A program made the position numbers and the translations under genes. A model generated the notes under the pieces. That model was not told the origin of the DNA and did no database searches. It saw only the letters and a program-made list of their open reading frames with translations. Below, in pieces: positions 24,455 to 32,358 of a stretch of DNA of 64,000 nucleotides. The stretch is taken from NCBI GenBank assembly GCA_964629635.1, contig CAZVQS010000001.1, forward strand, positions 434,001-498,000, written 5' to 3'. This stretch comes from YC2-FULL-38-9 sp964629635 (lineage in GTDB: Bacteria > Patescibacteriota > Microgenomatia > UBA1406 > GWC2-37-13). How positions within the stretch are numbered: the stretch's first letter is position 1; each line of letters begins with the position of its first letter.

Positions 24455-25855
24455 ATGGTACGAGTAAGAATTGCTCCCTCTCCCACGGGCAAGGATCTCC
24501 ATGTCGGATCCGTCGCAACCGCACTCATGAATTTCGCATGGGCCAAAAGGAACAAAGGGCAGTTTATCGTCCGCATCGAGGATACGGACCGGTCCCGCCT
24601 TGTCGAAGGCGGTGAGGAAAAAATGCTTGAGTCGCTTGAATCGCTTGGGCTGGTTCCGGACGAGTCCCCGAAAACAGGCGGACCGTTCGCTCCCTACCGG
24701 CAGTCGGAGCGCCTTCCCCTGTATCAGAAGTATGCCTCCGAACTTGTTGCCGCAGGCAAGGCGTATTACTGCACGTGCACTCCGGAGCGCCTTGACGCAA
24801 TGAGAAAGGAGCAGCAGGCAGCCAAGCAAAGTCCCAAATACGACAGGCACTGCTACCGGAACCAGGAAGAAGTGGTCAAGCGGGTGAAGGAGGGGGCTTC
24901 GCACGTGGTACGGCTTCTCATGCCTGAACGGACCGTCACGTTCACGGATCTGATACGCGGCGAAATCAGCATCAACACCGCATCCCTTGACGACCAGGTG
25001 ATTCTCAAGTCCGACGGATTCCCGACATACCATCTCGGCGTGGTTGTGGACGATCACCTCATGGAAATCACCCACGTAATCAGGGGGGAGGAATGGCTTC
25101 CGTCAACACCCAAGCACATCATTCTTTTTGAGGCATTCGGCTGGAAAGCGCCGGAGTTCGCGCATGTTTCGGTCCTGCGCAATCCCGACAAGTCAAAGCT
25201 CTCCAAACGCAAAAATCCTGTATGGACCGGCGACTACCTTTCAAAAGGCATCCTGCCTGCTGCGCTTCTCAATTACCTGGCGCTCATGGGATGGAGCCAT
25301 CCGGAGGGCAAGGAACTGTTTGATCTTGAAGAGTACGTGCGGGTGTTTGACATCAAGGATGTACAGACCACCGCGCCTGTTTTCGATCCGGTGAAACTGG
25401 AATGGATGAACGGTTCATATATTCGGATGATGACAGACGACAAGCTGCATGCCCTCATCATGGACTTTTACCGGAATGAACTGCCCGGGGATACGGTGCG
25501 CAAAACAGTGCCGCTTGTCAAGGAACGCATGAAAAAACTGGCCGACTACCTGCCTCTTACGGAATTCCTTTTCAAGGATCCGGAAACATACGATATTGAC
25601 CTCTCCAAATACAGGCCGGCCCTTCAATCGATCCGGACTGAGCTTGCCGGGATCGGGGAATGGAACGCCGTTTCGATCGGCGGACGCATGGCGGAGCTTG
25701 CGAAAAAACTCGACATGAAAAACAGCGAATTCTTCATGGTCCTGCGGGTTGCGGTTGCGGGAAAGAAAGTCACGCCTCCCCTGAATGAATCGATGGAGCT
25801 TCTCGGAAGGGATGCGACCCTGAAGCGGATAGATAACGCAGCCAAAACTCAGTAA
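24455..25855 (+). CDS. gltX: Glutamyl-tRNA synthetase
   Basis: 466 residues, standard for GltX. The class I HIGH-like motif is PSPTGKDLHVGS (residues 7-18), and the KMSKS-like motif is KLSKRKNP. VRIEDTDRSR, the glutamate-site region, is intact. A CTCTPERLDAMRKEQ stretch with CxC plus downstream DRHCY may form the zinc site. It attaches glutamate to tRNA-Glu, and probably tRNA-Gln via the indirect route if GatCAB is present elsewhere. The last 7 bases overlap the convergent era gene. Confidence 0.95.
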   Translation: MVRVRIAPSPTGKDLHVGSVATALMNFAWAKRNKGQFIVRIEDTDRSRLVEGGEEKMLESLESLGLVPDESPKTGGPFAPYRQSERLPLYQKYASELVAAGKAYYCTCTPERLDAMRKEQQAAKQSPKYDRHCYRNQEEVVKRVKEGASHVVRLLMPERTVTFTDLIRGEISINTASLDDQVILKSDGFPTYHLGVVVDDHLMEITHVIRGEEWLPSTPKHIILFEAFGWKAPEFAHVSVLRNPDKSKLSKRKNPVWTGDYLSKGILPAALLNYLALMGWSHPEGKELFDLEEYVRVFDIKDVQTTAPVFDPVKLEWMNGSYIRMMTDDKLHALIMDFYRNELPGDTVRKTVPLVKERMKKLADYLPLTEFLFKDPETYDIDLSKYRPALQSIRTELAGIGEWNAVSIGGRMAELAKKLDMKNSEFFMVLRVAVAGKKVTPPLNESMELLGRDATLKRIDNAAKTQ

Positions 25856-26721
25856 TAGGTTTCCTGCCAGTGCGGGTCGGTCACAATGGTCAGATCCAGG
25901 AATACTTTTTTTCCGGTTGCGAGCGATATCTCCTTGCGGGCATAGCTGCCGATCTCCTTGATTTTGCGTCCTGCCGTTCCGATAAGCATTTTCTTGTACC
26001 GTGAGTCCGTCGTGAGAATGCGCGCCTTCACGTACATCATGCCGTTTCCGCGCTCAGTGATCTCGTCGACGATGGCGGTCGTCGTATACGGAATTTCCTC
26101 TCCCATCATGAGGAACACTTTCTCGCGGATAAGCTCCGCGACGAACACGTGGCTGTCCATGTTCAGGAGGGGATAAATGCCTTTTTCCGAGAGTTCGGAG
26201 ACGTCCGCCTCTTTCCGTTCGGGAAGGAGTTCGAAAATCCTGTCGACAAGCGGTTTCATGTGAAGTTTGTTAAGCGCTGAAATAAGGAACACGTCCTTGA
26301 ATTCCTCCTCCATGAATTTGTACTGGGGAAGGTACGTCGGATCCGCCTTGTCGATCTTGTTGACGACGAGGATTTTCGGTTTTTCTATCTTGCGTACGAG
26401 TCCGAGAACCTTGCCTTCTTCGAAATCGCGCTTGCGCGTATGATCGACCATGTAAATGACAAGATCCACCTGTTCATTGAGGAGCGACAGGGTTTTCTGG
26501 TTGATTTTTTTTGACATGGCATCCTCGGCTTTGCCGAATATGCCCGGGGTATCCACAAAAACGACCGTGCCGCGGGCTTCCTCGTAGAGGGCTTTTATGG
26601 GAAACCGTGTCGTCTGGGGTTTGGGGGACGTGATGGCCACTTTCGTGCCTATCAGGTTATTGAGGAACGTGGATTTACCCACGTTCGGCCTTCCCACAAG
26701 CAATACTTTACCGCTTTTCAT
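25849..26721 (-). CDS. era: GTPase Era
   Basis: 290 residues. G-motifs: GRPNVGKST (G1, residues 8-16), the switch region with TTRFPIKAL (G2), DTPGIFG (G3), NKID (G4) and SAL (G5). The C-terminal KH domain contains GTAGRKIKEIGSYARKEI (the GxxG is GRKI). Era binds 16S rRNA and helps mature the 30S subunit. It has its own promoter, TAAAAT ending 7 bases before the ATG. It ends within gltX. Confidence 0.95.
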   Translation of the reverse strand: MKSGKVLLVGRPNVGKSTFLNNLIGTKVAITSPKPQTTRFPIKALYEEARGTVVFVDTPGIFGKAEDAMSKKINQKTLSLLNEQVDLVIYMVDHTRKRDFEEGKVLGLVRKIEKPKILVVNKIDKADPTYLPQYKFMEEEFKDVFLISALNKLHMKPLVDRIFELLPERKEADVSELSEKGIYPLLNMDSHVFVAELIREKVFLMMGEEIPYTTTAIVDEITERGNGMMYVKARILTTDSRYKKMLIGTAGRKIKEIGSYARKEISLATGKKVFLDLTIVTDPHWQETYY

Positions 26722-26734
26722 ATGTGCTATTTTA
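26722..26734 (-). promoter_or_regulatory. -10 of era, leaderless
   Basis: Minus-strand TAAAAT (26729-26734) ends 7 bases before the ATG at 26721. Confidence 0.55.
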
Positions 26735-26775
26735 ACAGATCCCTGAAACTATCAGGCGGGATTGCGCATACGGTA

Positions 26776-26789
26776 TATAATAAACACAC
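26776..26789 (+). promoter_or_regulatory. -10 of the sigma-factor operon, leaderless
   Basis: Consensus TATAAT (26776-26781) ends 8 bases before the ATG at 26790. Confidence 0.65.
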
Positions 26790-27311
26790 ATGAGGGACTC
26801 ACCCATAAGCGATGAGGAAGCTCTCCGCCGCATCAAGTCCGGGGAGATAGACTATTTCGCGCACGTCGTGAACCGGCACATTGCCCGGATCCGTTCCTTT
26901 GTCCGCGCCCGCCTGTACGACAAGGATGAGGCGGACGACCTGGTGCAGAACGTGTTCGTTTCGTTCTATAAGGCGGTCGAACGGATTGACGGGCGCAGGC
27001 CCGTTCTGCCATATCTATTCGAGATAGCGCGCAACGAACTCAAAATGTTTTTCCGGTCACACAAGGCATCCGTCCCGCTGGATGAACGGATGATTGCGGG
27101 GGAAGACACGGTTCCCGCGCTTGACGCGGACGAACTGCTTAAGGGACTTCCCGAAGAACAGCGGAGGGCGCTTGGCATGGTATACGAAGGCTATTCCTAC
27201 GAGGAAATTGCGGACCGGCTTGGGAAGAAGATTAATACCGTCCGCACTATTATACGGCGGGCGCGCCTTTTTATCATTTCGAAACACACGGATGAAAAAA
27301 CTGGAGGATAG
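26790..27311 (+). CDS. ECF-like RNA polymerase sigma factor
   Basis: 173 residues. Region 2 is residues 20-90 (DYFAHVVNRHIARIRSFVRA, DEADDLVQNVFVSFYKAV, YLFEIARNELKMFFRS). Region 4 is residues 115-165 (LPEEQRRALGMVYEGYSYEE, IADRLGKKINTVRTIIRRAR). There is no region 1.1 or 3, which fits the ECF group. It overlaps the next gene by 20 bases, so the membrane protein behind it is a candidate partner or anti-sigma factor. Confidence 0.9.
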   Translation: MRDSPISDEEALRRIKSGEIDYFAHVVNRHIARIRSFVRARLYDKDEADDLVQNVFVSFYKAVERIDGRRPVLPYLFEIARNELKMFFRSHKASVPLDERMIAGEDTVPALDADELLKGLPEEQRRALGMVYEGYSYEEIADRLGKKINTVRTIIRRARLFIISKHTDEKTGG

Positions 27312-27675
27312 GATCCTGAAAAAAGTATATATCATTGAAGCGAGGAAGACTTCGTGGTCGTTTCTCTCGAAATCATTGCTGTTTCTCATATCGGGTTTTA
27401 CCGCGTTTCTTTTCACGCAGGTGCTTGTGGAGCTTTTCACGGAAGAGCGGACATTCAACGTGCTTGAGATTTTGAATGACGACTGGGAAGCGGTGTCGCA
27501 TCATCTGGGCGATATCATATTCGTGCTTTTTGCGGAGACGCCCAAGATAATCCTCCTGGTGATTGTTCTGGCGGTTTTCGCCGCCAGTGCGGTCGTATTG
27601 ACATTCATCAAAAATTTTGGGAAGATGAGGCATAAAGTTAACGCCCTTTTGAGATACTGGAAGGGGCGAAGTTGA
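27292..27675 (+). CDS. Two-TM membrane protein, candidate sigma-factor partner
   Basis: 127 residues from MKKLEDRILKKVYIIEARKT. A basic cytoplasmic start, TM1 (LLFLISGFTAFLFTQVLVELF), an outside loop of about 40 residues, TM2 (IILLVIVLAVFAASAVVLTFI) and a basic tail. No family is recognised. Translational overlap with the sigma factor gene suggests functional coupling, possibly as an anti-sigma factor, but no zinc-anti-sigma motif is visible. Confidence 0.65.
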   Translation: MKKLEDRILKKVYIIEARKTSWSFLSKSLLFLISGFTAFLFTQVLVELFTEERTFNVLEILNDDWEAVSHHLGDIIFVLFAETPKIILLVIVLAVFAASAVVLTFIKNFGKMRHKVNALLRYWKGRS

Positions 27676-27682
27676 AACGCCT

Positions 27683-28123
27683 ATGAAAAAGGTCTTCATC
27701 CTGTTCGTGCTTTTCCTGGCTGCCCTTGCAGTCGCCATCGGCATGAGTTTCAGGGAGACGCGTAAGGCACCTTATACCACTCCCGCGGGAACCGGTCCGA
27801 CAGGCGGGGAAATATCGTCGGCGAGCTCATCCACTGCTGCAACCGGGATCGAATCTGACACCGGCGCTGCCATCGCAGAATCCCTTCCCCTTGAGGTCAC
27901 GTCTCCCGCATCCGGCACCGTTTCCGGCTCCTCAATTGCCGTGACCGGCAAAACCGCCCCCGGCGCGAATGTCATCATCAACGAATACGAAATGAAAGCG
28001 GATGCAACAGGCGCTTTTTCAAGAACCGTCTCGCTGGATGAAGGCGAGAACTATATCAGCATCATCGTGTATACGGACACGGGGGAAGTGGCGGAAACCG
28101 AACTGATGATCGTGCGGGAATGA
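27683..28123 (+). CDS. Membrane-anchored protein with a bacterial Ig-like domain
   Basis: 146 residues. An N-terminal TM or signal (VFILFVLFLAALAVAIGMSF) is followed by a Ser/Thr/Ala-rich linker and a C-terminal Ig-like fold from about residue 70 (LEVTSPASGTVSGSSIAVTG, ANVIINEYEMKADATGAFS, then ENYISIIVYTDTGEVAET), the glucodextranase/Big-type pattern. It is the third gene of the sigma operon and may be part of its surface regulon. Confidence 0.7.
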   Translation: MKKVFILFVLFLAALAVAIGMSFRETRKAPYTTPAGTGPTGGEISSASSSTAATGIESDTGAAIAESLPLEVTSPASGTVSGSSIAVTGKTAPGANVIINEYEMKADATGAFSRTVSLDEGENYISIIVYTDTGEVAETELMIVRE

Positions 28124-28161
28124 AACTTTTTGCAAATTGGCGCATATATCAATATAAGCTT

Positions 28162-28935
28162 ATGAAAAAAACTATATTTCTGATAACTCTTGCGTTTCTT
28201 TCGTTGACGGCCGTTGGTCAGGTTGAGGCGGTGTTGAACCGGCAGACGCTGCGCGACAGCATACAACCGGAAATAACGAAAGCGGCCGTAACCCGTCAGA
28301 ATGCCATTGAGCTCAAGAAATCTTTGAGCCCGACCATCGCAGCGGTAAAGCAACAGCTGCAGGAACGGAACAAAGGCATCGTGGATACGCTCAAGGAGCG
28401 GATCAAGGCAGCAGTGAACCGGAGATTCCACGGAACCATAAAGGGTATTTCCGGATCCGTCATCACCGTGTCGACCGATAAGGGAGACGCAAACGTGGTA
28501 GTTACCGACGCAACGGTCCTCAAGAGAAAATTCGGCGCAGACTCGGCGCTTTCGGAATTTGCGGTGAACGACGAACTGGCGATTGTCGGCAAGCAGAAAA
28601 ACGCCGGAACCGATTCGGAGATAGAAGCCCGGTACATCCGCAACCTTTCCATACAGCGCAGGAATACCGTCTTCAACGGAACGATAACCTCCCTGAATAC
28701 GGGGGACAATTCGTTCGTCGTGAAGACTGCGGGCCGGGGAGACCAGACCGCCTACGCGGGGAAAGACACCGTGATAACCGACAAGAATACGCCCATCGAA
28801 TTTGCAGACCTGAAGACCGGGGACCGCGTCATTGTCAAAGGGGAGCTGTGGGACCGGGCAAACACCAAGATTAATGCGAAACGGATCATCCGGCTGCCCG
28901 CCAAGCCTTCCCCATCTGCGACAACCGCTCCGTAA
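28162..28935 (+). CDS. Exported DUF5666-type protein
   Basis: 257 residues from MKKTIFLITLAFLSL, a signal peptide ending near GQVEA. A helical segment (residues 20-85) leads to two OB-like repeats. The first is GTIKGISGSVITVSTDKGDA...VNDELAIVG. The second is GTITSLNTGDNSFVVKTAGR...LKTGDRVIVKG. This repeat is typical of DUF5666. The C-terminus is Pro/Ala-rich. It is the last gene of the sigma operon and abuts the convergent sdpI gene. Confidence 0.75.
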   Translation: MKKTIFLITLAFLSLTAVGQVEAVLNRQTLRDSIQPEITKAAVTRQNAIELKKSLSPTIAAVKQQLQERNKGIVDTLKERIKAAVNRRFHGTIKGISGSVITVSTDKGDANVVVTDATVLKRKFGADSALSEFAVNDELAIVGKQKNAGTDSEIEARYIRNLSIQRRNTVFNGTITSLNTGDNSFVVKTAGRGDQTAYAGKDTVITDKNTPIEFADLKTGDRVIVKGELWDRANTKINAKRIIRLPAKPSPSATTAP

Positions 28936-29724
28936 TCACCTGCATGGTTTGTTCGGTGCGGCGGATGCCGGTTTCCCGTGGGGGATCCATTTGCCTTTCC
29001 TGCATATCCAGTCGTCTTCACCTGATGCAAGGCGGATACCGAATAGCACGACGACAATAGCGGCAATGCCTATATGTACGTACTTCATGTAATGCGCTTT
29101 CCCCTTGAACAGGAGAAACGAATAGAGCATGGGAAGAAACGACGCGAACATGATGCCGCCGAATATGACCGGCGCGGCATTCCATATGAATACCGCCTCC
29201 ACCAGGGTTACGATTCCGACCAGTACAAAACACCAGCTGGCATACCGGTGCGTTTTGTTCCAGTTGTTTTCATCCGCAAGCGTCCACGGGGTTTTGATGC
29301 CGATAAAATAATTCTGCCGGATTTTTGAAAGGTAGTTGCCCAAAAGGATAAACAGCGATCCGAATCCGATGAACATGAACGGCATGATGTTTGTTTTAGG
29401 ATTAAGAGTCGCGTACAGGATGATGAGGTGGAGGTAGGTGAAAAACGAAAGGAGTCCAAGCTGCATGATTTCCCATTCATTACGGAATAAATGGTATTTT
29501 TTCTTGTTCGGATCGAAGGAAGGGAGTATCCGGAACAGTACATACATGACGGAAACGAGCGCGGGCATGAACCATATCGCCTGCTCCTTCGGCCACCAGT
29601 CATCCACTTTGCCGTGAATGTTCCAGTGCATGGGCATGCTGGGCGGGAGGAGGGGATAGGCGAAATAGGCACTTGCGTAAACGGAAAGGAGAAGGATTAA
29701 TCCGGCCATGTGTGTTTTTTTCAT
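28936..29724 (-). CDS. sdpI: SdpI-family membrane protein (DUF1648)
   Basis: 262 residues, about six to seven TM helices. The N-terminal part has PSMPMHWNIHGKVDDWWPKE, the DUF1648 signature. The SdpI core is ILLGNYLSKIRQNYFIGIKTPWTL followed by DENNWNKTHRYASWCFVLVG. In Bacillus subtilis SdpI gives immunity to the toxin SDP and also signals to SdpR. Here it follows sdpR with a 4-base overlap, so the pair is one operon. No SdpC-like toxin gene is seen nearby. Confidence 0.88.
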   Translation of the reverse strand: MKKTHMAGLILLLSVYASAYFAYPLLPPSMPMHWNIHGKVDDWWPKEQAIWFMPALVSVMYVLFRILPSFDPNKKKYHLFRNEWEIMQLGLLSFFTYLHLIILYATLNPKTNIMPFMFIGFGSLFILLGNYLSKIRQNYFIGIKTPWTLADENNWNKTHRYASWCFVLVGIVTLVEAVFIWNAAPVIFGGIMFASFLPMLYSFLLFKGKAHYMKYVHIGIAAIVVVLFGIRLASGEDDWICRKGKWIPHGKPASAAPNKPCR

Positions 29725-29987
29725 TTGCCAGTTTTGAAATAATTCATAACGGTTTTCACGACTTCTTCAAACACCGAAGTGTTGAGGGAATACAAAATAT
29801 GCTGTCCCTGCCGTTGTGAAACGATCAGGTTGGCGCGCTTGAGGATGTCGAGGTGATGGGACAGGGAAGCGCCCGTAATCGGCAGGTGTTTTCCGATTTC
29901 GCCGACCGTCATGTCTTTTTCCTTGAGGAGTCCCAGAATGGTCCGCCTGTTTTTGTCCGCAAGGGTTTTGAATAAGGTATCCATCAT
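29721..29987 (-). CDS. sdpR: SdpR-family ArsR-type autorepressor
   Basis: 88 residues from MMDTLFKTLADKNRR. The winged helix (residues 3-80) has DKNRRTILGLLKEKDMTVGE, HLPITGASLSHHLDIL (recognition helix) and QRQGQHILYSLN (wing), with no metal-binding Cys, as in SdpR. A TTG 15 bases upstream would place the start inside the operator and is rejected. A 22-bp palindrome overlaps its promoter. It is translationally coupled to sdpI. Confidence 0.88.
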   Translation of the reverse strand: MMDTLFKTLADKNRRTILGLLKEKDMTVGEIGKHLPITGASLSHHLDILKRANLIVSQRQGQHILYSLNTSVFEEVVKTVMNYFKTGK

Positions 29988-29991
29988 TAGA

Positions 29992-30013
29992 TATTTAGAC
30001 AACTGTCTAAATA
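29992..30013. promoter_or_regulatory. SdpR operator, 22-bp palindrome
   Basis: The core TTTAGACA-AC-TGTCTAAA (29994-30011) is a perfect inverted repeat and extends two further pairs on each side. It covers the expected transcription start, just downstream of the -10 at 30011-30016, the usual place for a repressor site. Confidence 0.75.
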
Positions 30014-30039
30014 ATAACGCAATTGATACGGTTTGTCAA
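30011..30039 (-). promoter_or_regulatory. sdpRI promoter
   Basis: Minus-strand TTGACA (30034-30039), 17-base spacer, TATTAT (30011-30016). The ATG is 23 bases downstream, so this transcript has a leader of about 16 bases, unlike most genes here. Confidence 0.75.
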
Positions 30040-30053
30040 GCATTGCCTGCTCG

Positions 30054-30082
30054 TTGACAAGGAAACGCAAATGGGTTAGCAT
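30054..30082 (+). promoter_or_regulatory. Promoter of the slipin gene, leaderless
   Basis: TTGACA (30054-30059), 17-base spacer, TAGCAT (30077-30082), then 8 bases to the ATG at 30091. Confidence 0.7.
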
Positions 30083-30090
30083 GAGGGTAT

Positions 30091-30837
30091 ATGTTATACC
30101 TAATCGTCGCATTGCTTTTTATCGGTATTCCGCTCCTTCTCAAAACCCTCATCGTCATCGATCAGTTCGAACGGGGGGTAGTGCTGACTTTGGGCCAGTA
30201 TTCCGCAACCCTGAATCCGGGCCTCAACATACTGGTTCCCATATTCCAGCGCGTGATTAAAGTCGACATGCGTATCACCACATCCGACATTCCGCAGCAG
30301 GAAGTGATCACGAAAGACAACGTGCCGGTCGGCATCAACGCGGTCGTGTATTTTCAGGTCACCAAACCGGAAGCTGCGGTGCTCAAGATACAAGATTATA
30401 CCTATGCCATAACCCAGTATGCCCAGACTGCTTTGCGCGACGTCATCGGAGGGGTGGAGCTTGATACGCTTTTGGGCGAGCGCCAGAAACTCGCGGAGGA
30501 AATAAAAACGATCGTTGATCAGGAGACGACCAGCTGGGGGATTGACGTCACCGCAATCAAGATCCAGGACATTGAAGTCCCCGCGGACATGAAACGCGTC
30601 ATGGCAAAACAGGCAGAGGCGGAGCGCGAACGCCGCGCGACCATCATCCGTTCGCAGGGTGAACTATCCGCATCCGAAAACCTGAACCGCGCCATGAAAA
30701 TGCTTGCGGATTCCGGAGCCATCTCGCTGCGTACGCTCCAGACGATTGAATCGACAACGGCCAATCCGGCAAACACTGTGGTATTTGCCTTGCCTATCGA
30801 AGTGATCGAGGGATTCAAGAAGATGGCGGGCAAATAA
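30091..30837 (+). CDS. SPFH/band-7 protein (slipin/stomatin type)
   Basis: 248 residues. One N-terminal membrane hairpin (MLYLIVALLFIGIPLLLKTL) then the band-7 domain: ERGVVLTLGQYSATLNPGL, VDMRITTSDIPQQEVITKDN, ALRDVIGGVELDTLLGER, and the helical tail KQAEAERERRATIIRSQGEL. Slipins form oligomers on the membrane and help protease or lipid organisation. No NfeD or protease gene adjoins it. It is divergent from sdpR with separate promoters 15 bases apart. Confidence 0.92.
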   Translation: MLYLIVALLFIGIPLLLKTLIVIDQFERGVVLTLGQYSATLNPGLNILVPIFQRVIKVDMRITTSDIPQQEVITKDNVPVGINAVVYFQVTKPEAAVLKIQDYTYAITQYAQTALRDVIGGVELDTLLGERQKLAEEIKTIVDQETTSWGIDVTAIKIQDIEVPADMKRVMAKQAEAERERRATIIRSQGELSASENLNRAMKMLADSGAISLRTLQTIESTTANPANTVVFALPIEVIEGFKKMAGK

Positions 30838-30839
30838 GT

Positions 30840-31517
30840 TTATTTGATTTCCTTCAGAAACTCCGTTGCGAGTTCTTCCGTATTGGACGTTGAATGGTAG
30901 AACTCCTTCCACACGACCACGATATGCGCGCCGTTGAAGATCGCGCGCTGCACTTCGCGTATCGAATCGCCTCCCGCGATCGAAATGAGCGTATCATAGG
31001 TACTCAAGACCTTGTTGATCTGGATATAGGGAATGGGTTTTGACTTGTTGAAATTCTCCTCATCGACTCCCCGGTGCAAGAGGACGACATCCGGTTTCTT
31101 TTTCAGGCTCCTTAACAGTTTTACCGGATACTCGATGTTCATCATATCCACCATGCTGTCGATTCCTGCCTTTGCACACGCTTCGATGAATGCGTTTACC
31201 GTTTCGATAGGCGCCTGTCCGAGGCAGATGGCTGCGGATGCGCCGGCATTCTTGACCATGGCCACCTCGGTTGCGGCCCGATCCATGGTTTTCAGGTCCG
31301 CCGCAACGTAGGGATAAAGGTTTTCCCCCGCGAGGCGGGAATTCCAGTATGAATAGAGGGAAGAGACCGCCTGCATCCCGTACCGTTTGATGAGCGGAGT
31401 GCCCGCCTCGATGATGATGCGTTCGCTCACCGGAAGGGAGCGGACAATGGAGAACGCTTCCTCAAGCGTCGAGTTCAGTGCGATCTGAAGATATCTCTGT
31501 TTTTTGGAAAGAATCAT
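30840..31517 (-). CDS. HUMPS/OMP-decarboxylase-family enzyme (hexulose-6-phosphate synthase-like)
   Basis: 225 residues from MILSKKQRYLQIALN. A TIM barrel with EAGTPLIKRYGMQAVSSLYSYW, VAADLKTMDRAATEVAMVKNAGA (the D-x-K-x-x-D catalytic motif of the family) and ISIAGGDSIREVQRAIFNGAHIVVVW (phosphate loop). The family includes hexulose-6-phosphate synthase and 3-keto-gulonate-6-phosphate decarboxylase. The GTPLIK start favours the hexulose-phosphate type. It starts 1 base after the DUF4342 gene. No isomerase (Hxl-B) is seen. Confidence 0.8.
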   Translation of the reverse strand: MILSKKQRYLQIALNSTLEEAFSIVRSLPVSERIIIEAGTPLIKRYGMQAVSSLYSYWNSRLAGENLYPYVAADLKTMDRAATEVAMVKNAGASAAICLGQAPIETVNAFIEACAKAGIDSMVDMMNIEYPVKLLRSLKKKPDVVLLHRGVDEENFNKSKPIPYIQINKVLSTYDTLISIAGGDSIREVQRAIFNGAHIVVVWKEFYHSTSNTEELATEFLKEIK

Positions 31518-31518
31518 A

Positions 31519-31761
31519 TCATTCCCTTTCGACGGTAATGGTGCATTCCGCAACGAGCGCGGCGATGGCGCCAACTGCTGCAAGGACGGGTGCGACGAGT
31601 ACCCCCACGACCCCGATCGTCAAAGGGATGTCAATCAGAGTGCGGCCGCCTTTTTCCTTAATGGTTATCCTGCGAACGTTGCCTTCCTTCACGATTTCCT
31701 TCACTTTTTTCAGGAGTTCCTCGCCGCTTACCCGGAACTCCTCTTTTTTCTGTTTTGCCAT
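31519..31761 (-). CDS. DUF4342 protein
   Basis: 80 residues from MAKQKKEEFRVSG. A short helix (GEELLKKVKEIVKEGNVRRITI) is followed by LIDIPLTIGVVGVLVAPVLAAVGAIAALV, one long hydrophobic segment. This is the DUF4342 layout, of unknown function, sometimes near metabolic or division genes. TACAAT ends 7 bases before the ATG. It is co-transcribed with the HUMPS-family gene. Confidence 0.75.
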   Translation of the reverse strand: MAKQKKEEFRVSGEELLKKVKEIVKEGNVRRITIKEKGGRTLIDIPLTIGVVGVLVAPVLAAVGAIAALVAECTITVERE

Positions 31762-31774
31762 ACGTACCATTGTA
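31762..31774 (-). promoter_or_regulatory. -10 of the DUF4342-HUMPS operon, leaderless
   Basis: Minus-strand TACAAT (31769-31774) ends 7 bases before the ATG at 31761. It lies just before the 3' end of tspO, so this operon is separate from it. Confidence 0.55.
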
Positions 31775-31781
31775 CACCAAC

Positions 31782-32261
31782 TTATGAATTGAGGATAGCC
31801 AGAGATCCGTTCAATACCGCCGCGAAACTCACCCATGCAAGATAGGGAAGAAGGAGAGCCGCCGTGCGCCGGTCAATACGCGAGAAGCGCAGGATCGTCA
31901 CCAGGATCAAAGACCAGAGCGCAACAATTTCCCCGAATGCAATTACGGGATTGCGGAGATCGAAAAACAGTATCGACCAGAGGGAGTTGAAGACAAGCTG
32001 CGTGCAAAATATAAGCACCGCTTCCCGTTTTTCCGTTTTTTTTGCTTTTGCACTGAGCACGAGGTAGAAGGCGGCTGCCATCATGACATAGAGGAGTGTC
32101 CATACGGGGCCGAACAGCCAGGAAGGGGGATTGAACGGGGGTTTGATGAGCGACGGATACCAGGTTTTCACCGCATTGGCGGTTGCAGCGGAACCGACGA
32201 AAGCGGCAGCAAATACAGGGATTACGGAAAATGCAAGACGCTTCAATATGCGGGATCCCAT
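31782..32261 (-). CDS. tspO: TspO/MBR-family membrane protein
   Basis: 159 residues from MGSRILKRLAFS, five TM helices. Conserved TspO features are LIKPPFNPPSWLFGPVWTLLYVMM (the W-x-P-P...P-x-W-T-x-L-Y signature), FCTQLVFNSLWSILFF and LLPYLAWVSFAAVLN. TspO binds porphyrins and cholesterol-like ligands and is linked to oxidative stress. A GTG-like upstream start at 32288 is rejected because TATAGT ends 6 bases before this ATG. Confidence 0.93.
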   Translation of the reverse strand: MGSRILKRLAFSVIPVFAAAFVGSAATANAVKTWYPSLIKPPFNPPSWLFGPVWTLLYVMMAAAFYLVLSAKAKKTEKREAVLIFCTQLVFNSLWSILFFDLRNPVIAFGEIVALWSLILVTILRFSRIDRRTAALLLPYLAWVSFAAVLNGSLAILNS

Positions 32262-32273
32262 ACCCCAACTATA
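32262..32273 (-). promoter_or_regulatory. -10 of tspO, leaderless
   Basis: Minus-strand TATAGT (32268-32273) ends 6 bases before the ATG at 32261. Confidence 0.6.
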
Positions 32274-32304
32274 ACAAATACCCCCCATCGATTTCCAATA
32301 TCGT

Positions 32305-32358
32305 TATAATGAACAGAACGTCCTGATTTTTTTATTATTTTTTCAGGGCGCAACCATC
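32305..32358 (+). promoter_or_regulatory. -10 and T-rich leader of the kamA-like gene
   Basis: TATAAT (32305-32310) lies 48 bases before the ATG at 32359. The leader holds CCTGA and TCAGG arms around a 16-base T-rich loop and no Shine-Dalgarno site. Confidence 0.4.

Noticed and set aside
24296..25075. Minus-strand open frame (259 codons) opposite gltX
   Set aside because: gltX is certain from its motifs; this frame is antisense and spans the NUDIX start.
29987..30002. TTG start for sdpR 15 bases upstream
   Set aside because: It would lie inside the operator palindrome; the double ATG at 29982-29987 fits the family length.
32321..32347. CCTGA/TCAGG T-rich loop before kamA as a riboswitch or terminator
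   Set aside because: Only 5 bp with a 16-base loop; recorded as leader detail only.
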